Shown here one piece after another: positions 14,623-17,827 of a stretch of 21,804 nucleotides of DNA. The DNA comes from JBKQHQ01 sp052148715 (GTDB lineage: Bacteria > Pseudomonadota > Alphaproteobacteria > Rhizobiales > Xanthobacteraceae). Both the position numbers and the translations under genes were made by a program. Location of the stretch: assembly GCA_052148715.1 (NCBI GenBank), contig JBKQHQ010000179.1:1-21804 (forward strand), read 5' to 3'. Below the pieces are notes generated by a model that was given only the letters and a program-made list of their open reading frames with translations, searched no databases and was not told where the DNA came from. Each line of letters begins with the position of its first letter. Position 1 is the stretch's first letter.

Positions 14623-14709
14623 GGAGAGATAATCGGCCCGGCGGCCGAGCGCGTCCTGAAAACGCGGCGCACGGCGACGTGTGGGGATCGACACCTCATC
14701 TCTCCTCCA
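14623..14709 (+). tRNA. tRNA-Ser(UGA) with C33 and A54
   Basis: 87 bases, type II as expected for serine. Acceptor GGAGAGA/TCTCTCC, anticodon stem CGCGT/ACGCG, loop CCTGAAA with anticodon TGA (reads TCA) and C at position 33. The variable arm is CACG-GCGA-CGTG, a 4-bp stem with a GNRA tetraloop. T-loop ATCGACA (A54). U73, CCA. Confidence 0.87.
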
Positions 14710-14729
14710 TCAGGCGCCGGTCGAAATAC

Positions 14730-14819
14730 GGAAGGCTAACCGGTCAGGGCGCCGGCACCGCCTGGAAAGCGCGTGGCACCCGATCAGGGTGTGGGAATCG
14801 TGTTCTCAGCCTTCCTCCA
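14730..14819 (+). tRNA. tRNA-Ser(GGA), copy 1
   Basis: 90 bases, type II. Acceptor GGAAGGC/GCCTTCC, loop CTGGAAA with anticodon GGA (reads TCC), variable arm CACCC/GGGTG, U73, CCA. The T-loop is ATCGTGT (A54 with U58). The anticodon stem has a C-C mismatch or a bulged C, which the second copy at 17512 shares. Confidence 0.87.
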
Positions 14820-14821
14820 CT

Positions 14822-14909
14822 GGAGAGCTAACCGGACAGGCGCGCCGGCACCCGTTCGAAGCGGGATGGCGCCGCAAGGTGTGGGCTTCGAGTGCTCAGC
14901 TCTCCGCCA
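14822..14909 (+). tRNA. tRNA-Ser(CGA), copy 1
   Basis: 88 bases, type II. Acceptor GGAGAGC/GCTCTCC, anticodon stem CCCG/CGGG, loop TTCGAAG with anticodon CGA (reads TCG), variable arm CGCC-GCAA-GGTG with a GNRA loop, normal T-loop TTCGAGT, G73 and CCA. Two bases after the Ser(GGA) gene. The pair is duplicated at 17512-17694. Confidence 0.92.
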
Positions 14910-15001
14910 ATCAGGGGCAGTAATCAGAGGTCAGTAATCAGAAACGATTCGAGGTTGGCAGACTTCTGATTCATGACCTTTGATTACTGATCCCCGGCAT
15001 C
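14910..15001. repeat. Spacer with TCAGTAATCAG repeats
   Basis: CAGTAATCAGAGGTCAGTAA followed by TCAGAA, then the inverted words TTCTGATT and TTTGATTACTGATC, fill the 92 bases between the serine and tyrosine tRNAs. The transcript could fold into a weak hairpin. Confidence 0.7.
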
Positions 15002-15093
15002 GGGAAGTGCAGGTAAGGACAGGCTGGTGCCGTCGCTGCGCCGTAAACGCAGTCCCTTCGGGCAAGAGGTTCGATTCCGTCCACTTCCCACCA
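15002..15093 (+). tRNA. tRNA-Tyr(GUA) with C33 and possible 8-bp acceptor stem
   Basis: 92 bases, type II as usual for tyrosine. Acceptor GGGAAGT/ACTTCCC extends to eight pairs with the next G-C. Anticodon stem CTGCG/CGCAG, loop CCGTAAA with anticodon GTA (reads TAC) and C33. The variable arm has a CTTCGG (UUCG) cap. T-loop TTCGATT, but the T-stem is poor (only GG/CC plus a G-U). A73, CCA. The D-arm is large (GGT/GCC stem, 14-base loop). Confidence 0.78.
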
Positions 15094-15171
15094 TCGCAGG
15101 ACTCAGAACTCAGTGGTCGTTAATCAGAAGTGACGTCTGATTACTGACTACTGACCACTGATTCGTGTTTC
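15094..15171. repeat. Spacer with ATCAGAAGT / TGATTACTGACT repeats
   Basis: ACTCAGAACTCAGTGGTCG, then TTAATCAGAAGTGACGTCTG and ATTACTGACTACTGACCACTGATT-type words (given here in short pieces) form an inverted repeat around GACGTC. Same repeat vocabulary as the other array spacers. Confidence 0.7.
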
Positions 15172-15247
15172 GCCTGGGTAGCTGATCTGGTGACAGCGCT
15201 GCGCCGAAACCGCAGAGAGGTGGGCTCGAAACCTACCCCAGGCACCA
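15172..15247 (+). tRNA. tRNA-Phe(GAA) with C33 and C54
   Basis: 76 bases. Acceptor GCCTGGG/CCCAGGC, anticodon stem CTGCG/CGCAG, loop CCGAAAC with anticodon GAA (reads TTC) and C33. T-loop CTCGAAA has C at position 54. A73, CCA. One base to the next gene. Its anticodon stem is identical to that of the tyrosine gene just before it. Confidence 0.87.
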
Positions 15248-15248
15248 C

Positions 15249-15324
15249 GGGCCATTAGCTCATGCGGGAGAGCGCTGTCGCGGCATGGCAGAGGCACCGA
15301 GTTCGAATCTCGGATGGTCCACCA
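15249..15324 (+). tRNA. tRNA-Ala(GGC) with C33
   Basis: 76 bases. Acceptor GGGCCAT/ATGGTCC carries the G3-U70 pair that marks alanine tRNAs. Anticodon stem CTGTC/GGCAG, loop GCGGCAT with anticodon GGC (reads GCC) and C33. T-arm CCGAG-TTCGAAT-CTCGG, A73, CCA. Confidence 0.9.
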
Positions 15325-15325
15325 C

Positions 15326-15398
15326 GGGACTGGCTGTGGGCAGCGGGCGATCCTCGCAAGATTGCCGTCGTGGGGTTCGATTCCCCACAGCTCCACCA
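15326..15398 (+). tRNA. tRNA-Ala(CGC) with shortened D-arm
   Basis: 73 bases. Acceptor GGGACTG/CAGCTCC with an A-C mismatch but again G3-U70. Anticodon stem CGATC/GATTG, loop CTCGCAA with anticodon CGC (reads GCG). T-arm TGGGG-TTCGATT-CCCCA, A73, CCA. Only 15 bases lie between acceptor and anticodon stems (about 19 is usual), so the D-arm is small (GCT/AGC) and U8 is missing. Confidence 0.78.
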
Positions 15399-15403
15399 TT
15401 TCT

Positions 15404-15477
15404 TCTCGGGTCGTCCAACGGCAGGACCAGCGGCTGTTACCCGCCCAATGTGGGTTCGAATCCTACCCCGAGAGCCA
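15404..15477 (+). tRNA. tRNA-Asn(GUU)
   Basis: 74 bases. Acceptor TCTCGGG/CCCGAGA, anticodon stem GCGG/CCGC, loop CTGTTAC with anticodon GTT (reads AAC), T-loop TTCGAAT, G73 as in bacterial asparagine tRNAs, CCA. Confidence 0.9.
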
Positions 15478-15481
15478 ATCT

Positions 15482-15557
15482 GCGGCGGTCGTCTAACGGT
15501 CAGGACCCGTGCTTCTCAGGCACGCCGGTCGGAGTTCGAATCTCCGTCGCCGCACCA
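15482..15557 (+). tRNA. tRNA-Glu(CUC)
   Basis: 76 bases. Acceptor GCGGCGG/TCGCCGC, anticodon stem CGTGC/GCACG, loop TTCTCAG with anticodon CTC at 15515-15517 (reads GAG), T-arm CGGAG-TTCGAAT-CTCCG, CCA. A73 replaces the usual G73. One base to the next gene. Confidence 0.92.
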
Positions 15558-15558
15558 C

Positions 15559-15634
15559 GCACACGTAGCTCAATGGACAGAGCTTCCGGTTGCGGACCGG
15601 AGGGCTGCAGGTTCGACTCCTGCCGTGTGCTCCA
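15559..15634 (+). tRNA. tRNA-Arg(GCG)
   Basis: 76 bases and canonical in shape. Acceptor GCACACG/CGTGTGC, anticodon stem TCCGG/CCGGA, loop TTGCGGA with anticodon GCG at 15592-15594 (reads CGC). T-arm GCAGG-TTCGACT-CCTGC, A20, CCA, U73. Bacteria usually read CGC with an A34 (inosine) anticodon, so G34 in an arginine CGN tRNA is rare. Confidence 0.9.
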
Positions 15635-15650
15635 ATTCTTCCATTCGGTC

Positions 15651-15721
15651 GCATTTCCTGCGGAAGATCGGTGGCGACCCTCGGAACCAGTCCGAGCGCA
15701 GGGTTTTCCGGGAATGCTTCA
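15651..15721 (+). tRNA. tRNA-like element, possible degenerate tRNA-Trp(CCA)
   Basis: It fills exactly one tRNA slot in the array. GCATTTC/GGAATGC could be the acceptor stem and CTCGG/CCGAG an anticodon stem whose loop AACCAGT holds CCA. But only 14 bases remain between that stem and the 3' acceptor strand, so no normal T-arm fits, and the 3' end reads TTCA. Another fold stacks CGGAAGA (15661-15667) on TTTTCCG (15704-15710) directly beside the outer stem, making a long branched hairpin. It could be a decayed tRNA, a truncated tRNA or a different structured RNA. Confidence 0.3.
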
Positions 15722-15722
15722 A

Positions 15723-15798
15723 CAGGGTGAAGCTCGTGTTAGAAGAGTCCCGCGCTTGGAACGCGGAGGCCGGTGGGCAGAACACCGCACCCTGACCA
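15723..15798 (+). tRNA. tRNA-Pro(UGG) with non-standard T-loop
   Basis: 76 bases. Acceptor CAGGGTG/CACCCTG, D-stem GCTC/GAGT, anticodon stem CCGCG/CGCGG, loop CTTGGAA with anticodon TGG (reads CCA), T-stem CGGTG/CACCG, A73, CCA. All stems pair, yet the T-loop is GGCAGAA: it has neither T54, U55 nor A58. Such a loop could not dock with the D-loop in the usual way. Confidence 0.83.
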
Positions 15799-15801
15799 AT
15801 T

Positions 15802-15877
15802 AGGGAAGTAGCTCAGCTGGTAGAGCGTCGCGCTCTGAACGCGAAGGCCGTGGGTTCGAGCCCTACCTTCCCTGCCA
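15802..15877 (+). tRNA. tRNA-Gln(CUG)
   Basis: 76 bases, canonical. Acceptor AGGGAAG/CTTCCCT, anticodon stem TCGCG/CGCGA, loop CTCTGAA with anticodon CTG at 15835-15837 (reads CAG), T-loop TTCGAGC, G73, CCA. Confidence 0.93.
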
Positions 15878-15909
15878 ACCATTTTCAGTTCAACATTAAG
15901 CGTTTTTCA

Positions 15910-15984
15910 GTTGCGGTGCCGAGAGCGGATATCGGCCGGTCTGCAAAACCGAGCATGCGGGTTCGACCCCCGCCCGCAACTCCA
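15910..15984 (+). tRNA. tRNA-Cys(GCA)
   Basis: 75 bases. Acceptor GTTGCGG/CCGCAAC, loop CTGCAAA with anticodon GCA at 15943-15945 (reads TGC), T-arm GCGGG-TTCGACC-CCCGC, U73 (the cysteine identity base), CCA. One C-A mismatch ends the anticodon stem. Confidence 0.92.
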
Positions 15985-15985
15985 C

Positions 15986-16061
15986 GCTCTCATAGCTCAG
16001 CGGACAGAGCAGGCGGCTTCTACCCGCAAGGTTCGGGGTTCGAATCCTCGTGAGAGCGCCA
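15986..16061 (+). tRNA. tRNA-Arg(UCU)
   Basis: 76 bases. Acceptor GCTCTCA/TGAGAGC, anticodon stem GCGG/CCGC, loop CTTCTAC with anticodon TCT (reads AGA), T-arm CGGGG-TTCGAAT-CCTCG, A20 in the D-loop, G73, CCA. Confidence 0.92.
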
Positions 16062-16072
16062 GTCTGTGAACC

Positions 16073-16146
16073 CTCGACGATGCTCGGCGGACCAAGCGGC
16101 GAGCCCCTCGCGCGGGTCGCATCTTCGACTCATGCCGTCGAGGCGA
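16073..16146 (+). tRNA. tRNA, probably Arg(CCU), less likely Gly(CCC)
   Basis: Acceptor CTCGACG/CGTCGAG (7 pairs) and T-arm GCATC-TTCGACT-CATGC are clear; the D-arm GCTC...AAGC carries GGA (A20), an arginine sign. The anticodon arm is ambiguous: loop CCCCTCG gives CCT with C33 but only three of five stem pairs, while loop AGCCCCT gives CCC with three pairs. G73 fits arginine better than glycine. The 3' end reads CGA, not CCA. It may be partly decayed. Confidence 0.65.
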
Positions 16147-16147
16147 C

Positions 16148-16234
16148 GGAGAGTTAACCCACCGGGGCGTGGGCGCGGTTTGCTAAACCGTCGGTGCCTG
16201 CGGGCATGGGAATCGTGCTCTCAACTCTCCGCCA
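16148..16234 (+). tRNA. tRNA-Ser(GCU)
   Basis: 87 bases, type II. Acceptor GGAGAGT/ACTCTCC, anticodon stem GCGGT/ACCGT, loop TTGCTAA with anticodon GCT (reads AGC), variable arm TGCC-TGCG-GGCA, G73, CCA. T-loop ATCGTGC, again A54 with U58. Confidence 0.9.
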
Positions 16235-16241
16235 ATTTTTT

Positions 16242-16316
16242 GCGGGTCTGGCGTACTGGGGTGCGTGCCTGGCTTCCAACCAGGCGGTAGGAGTTCGATT
16301 CTCCTGGCCCGCACCA
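16242..16316 (+). tRNA. tRNA-Gly(UCC)
   Basis: 75 bases. Acceptor GCGGGTC/GGCCCGC, anticodon stem CCTGG/CCAGG, loop CTTCCAA with anticodon TCC at 16275-16277 (reads GGA), T-arm AGGAG-TTCGATT-CTCCT, CCA. A73 instead of the U73 usual in bacterial glycine tRNAs. Last gene of the dense run. Confidence 0.9.
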
Positions 16317-16388
16317 AATTCCCTCCCTTCGTCTACCGGCTAGGATGCCGATGGCGGCCCGATGCCTCTATCGGGAGGCGTCCGCCGG

Positions 16389-16832
16389 TCAGACCGAGGT
16401 CTGCAAGGCGCCCGGCGCGGGCGGGGGGTCCTGGCGCCGCGCTACGGCGGGCTTGAAGTCGTCGCCCCAGGCTTGGACCGCGGCCGTGCAATAAGCCTCG
16501 TGCGCGCGCTCGGCGGTATCGAAATATCCCAGATGCCGGGTGCGGCCGCCCACCTTGATTTGGGCTCGCCAGAGTTGCTGTCCTTGGCTCCAGGACACGC
16601 CTTTGTAGCCGCTGCTATTCGTGCACATCAGGCCCCGTGCGCGACGTTCCTTCGCCGCCGGAAGATGCCCCCTCGCGCGATTGAAGCGCGTATTCAGCAG
16701 CCGCTGGCACTCCACGCATTTGTGGCAGGCGACCAGGCGCGCGCAGAGATGCCCGCGAACACAGGGATGGCCGGTGAAATATAGGCCCAGTCCCGCTGCC
16801 ATGGCTTCCTTGCGGGATACGATTCGCTGCAT
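16389..16832 (-). CDS. AP2-domain DNA-binding protein with endonuclease-VII-like zinc motif
   Basis: 147 residues. The N-terminal part (YFTGHPCVRGHLCARLVACHKCVECQR, 18-44) has C24/H28 and C39/C42, spaced as in the zinc-binding segment of phage endonuclease-VII-like and HNH proteins. Residues about 72-123 (SSGYKGVSWS, LWRAQIKVGG, RHLGYFDTAERAHEAYCTAA) are an AP2/ERF DNA-binding domain. In phages and mobile elements AP2 domains usually follow an HNH nuclease core; here I see no HNH core between the two parts. It lies on the strand opposite to the tRNAs, between the glycine tRNA and the second aspartate tRNA. It may be a relic or regulator of a mobile homing-type gene. No good ribosome site precedes the start, so a shorter form from Met11 is possible. 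Confidence 0.8.
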   Translation of the reverse strand: MQRIVSRKEAMAAGLGLYFTGHPCVRGHLCARLVACHKCVECQRLLNTRFNRARGHLPAAKERRARGLMCTNSSGYKGVSWSQGQQLWRAQIKVGGRTRHLGYFDTAERAHEAYCTAAVQAWGDDFKPAVARRQDPPPAPGALQTSV

Positions 16833-16920
16833 CGGGAAGCATTATCACACCTCTAGGTATTTTTCCACCTGCAAGGCTCAAAGTCAGTGTCCCTGATCGC
16901 CGGGTCAGTGACACGGGCAT

Positions 16921-16993
16921 GCCCTAATCGTTGAATGGCAGGACGGCGCGCTGTCGACGCGCGAACCGGGGTTCGATTCTCGTTAGGGCGCCA
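16921..16993 (+). tRNA. tRNA-Asp(GUC), copy 2, with a T-stem deletion
   Basis: 73 bases, near-identical to 14141-14214. Its anticodon stem is GCGCG/CGCGC where copy 1 has GCGCA/TGCGC, a compensatory change (A31-U39 to G31-C39). The 3' T-stem strand has lost one base (CTCG against CGGGG), which may weaken it. Anticodon GTC, G73, CCA. Confidence 0.88.
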
Positions 16994-16994
16994 G

Positions 16995-17077
16995 GATCAG
17001 CTATCAGTAATCAGGAGTCAGTGATCGGATAGTCTCATCCGGCTTCTGATCTCTCATCTCTGATCACTGATCACTGC
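16995..17077. repeat. Spacer with ATCAGTAATCAG / TGATCACTGATCACTG repeats
   Basis: GATCAGCTATCAGTAATCAG then GAGTCAGTGATCGG on the left, and CTTCTGATCTCTCATCTC then TGATCACTGATCACTG on the right, make a loose inverted repeat between the aspartate tRNA and the small secreted-protein gene. Same vocabulary as the spacers near 13640, 14926 and 15107. Confidence 0.7.
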
Positions 17078-17084
17078 CCGCTGT

Positions 17085-17381
17085 TCACGGCAGGCAGGAA
17101 ATTCTCGTGAGCAGGGTCGGGGGCGAGCCGCTGATCCGGCTCGGATATCCGTTCGACCAGCCTCGCCTCGAGCATTCCTCGCGGGCGATCTTGTAGAGGT
17201 CATCAAGGCAGGACCGCTTAACGGGCCGTCCCGCGTTATCGGAGGATACCGGACAGTCGCCAAAAATCGCCTCGATCTCCATAATCTGCGGTTGAACCGG
17301 AACAGCCTGAGGCGGGGTCTGCGCGAACGTTATGGCCGGCCAAAGCGTAATGGCAGTCAAGGCGAGAGCGAAATGCCGCAT
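17085..17381 (-). CDS. Small secreted hypothetical protein, four cysteines
   Basis: 98 residues from the ATG at 17381, which has AGGAG eight bases upstream on the minus strand; an ATG 39 bases further upstream would put 13 residues before the signal peptide and is unlikely. MRHFALALTAITLWPAITFA is a signal peptide (cleavage probably FA|QTPP). The mature part has cysteines at 43, 58, 70 and 96, enough for two disulfides, around DCPVSSDNAGRPVKRSCLDDLYKIAREECSRRG (in segments 42-74). I do not recognise a family. It lies inside the tRNA array region, opposite in strand, between the second aspartate tRNA and the duplicated serine pair, so it may be cargo carried with the array. Confidence 0.7.
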   Translation of the reverse strand: MRHFALALTAITLWPAITFAQTPPQAVPVQPQIMEIEAIFGDCPVSSDNAGRPVKRSCLDDLYKIAREECSRRGWSNGYPSRISGSPPTLLTRISCLP

Positions 17382-17511
17382 GGGAGATGCTCCTGGTAGG
17401 ACGGCTGCATGGCACCCCATTCAATACACCGGCATACCAGACGCGTGCCATCGGCATATTTCATCGAGCAGGCCTCCTGCCAGTCGCTGTCCGCTTCTCA
17501 ACGCCAGATAC
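17382..17511. other. Promoter-side spacer of the small secreted-protein gene
   Basis: 130 bases between that gene's start and the duplicated serine tRNAs. The last bases, AGATACGGAAGG, match AAATACGGAAGG before the first Ser(GGA) copy, marking the left edge of the duplication near 17509. Confidence 0.45.
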
Positions 17512-17604
17512 GGAAGGCTAACCGGTCAGAGCGCCGGCACCGCCTGGAAAGCGCGTGGCACCCGATGTCCGGGTGTGGGAATCGTGCTCTCAGCCTTCCG
17601 GCCA
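17512..17604 (+). tRNA. tRNA-Ser(GGA), copy 2
   Basis: Copy of 14730-14819. Acceptor GGAAGGC/GCCTTCC, anticodon GGA at 17546-17548, T-loop ATCGTGC (A54/U58). The variable-arm stem CACCC/GGGTG is kept while its loop grew from GATCA to GATGTCC. After the acceptor strand the sequence is GGCCA, so CCA is displaced by one base and would need trimming and re-addition. Confidence 0.85.
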
Positions 17605-17606
17605 CT

Positions 17607-17694
17607 GGAGAGCTAACCGGACAGGCGCGCCGGCACCCGTTCGAAGCGGGATGGCACCGCAAGGTGTGGGCTTCAAGTGCTCAGCTCTCCGCCA
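17607..17694 (+). tRNA. tRNA-Ser(CGA), copy 2
   Basis: 88 bases, copy of 14822-14909. Acceptor GGAGAGC/GCTCTCC, anticodon CGA at 17642-17644, G73, CCA. The variable arm is CACC-GCAA-GGTG where copy 1 has CGCC-GCAA-GGTG, so an A-U pair replaces a G-U pair. T-loop TTCAAGT. Last tRNA of the array; the next gene points toward it. Confidence 0.92.
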
Positions 17695-17756
17695 ATCAGG
17701 AGCAGCGGTCGAATGCGACAAATGGCTAGCCGCCGGAGCTGTCCCGTTCCTTGGCT

Positions 17757-17792
17757 CAAAAACAAACAGCCCCGCGGGAAATCCCGCAGGGC
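17757..17792 (-). terminator. Rho-independent terminator of the MetA-type outer membrane gene
   Basis: On the minus strand GCCCTGCGGG and CCCGCGGGGC pair across an ATTT loop (one mismatch) and are followed by TGTTTGTTTTT. It begins 36 bases after the stop codon of the gene ending at 17828. On the plus strand it is preceded, not followed, by the A-run, so it serves the minus-strand gene. Confidence 0.9.
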
Positions 17793-17827
17793 CGCTTCAC
17801 ACGCCAAGGGCGGTCGAGTTCCTGCCG

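Noticed and set aside
14623..14709. The TGA anticodon tRNA as a stop-codon suppressor or selenocysteine tRNA
   Set aside because: Anticodon TGA reads the serine codon TCA, not the stop codon. A selenocysteine tRNA would need anticodon TCA and an 8-bp acceptor. No array tRNA has a stop-reading anticodon (TTA, CTA, TCA).
13639..17077. Spacer repeats as a CRISPR array
   Set aside because: The repeated words are short, variable and partly inverted, with no fixed repeat-spacer period, and no cas gene is nearby.
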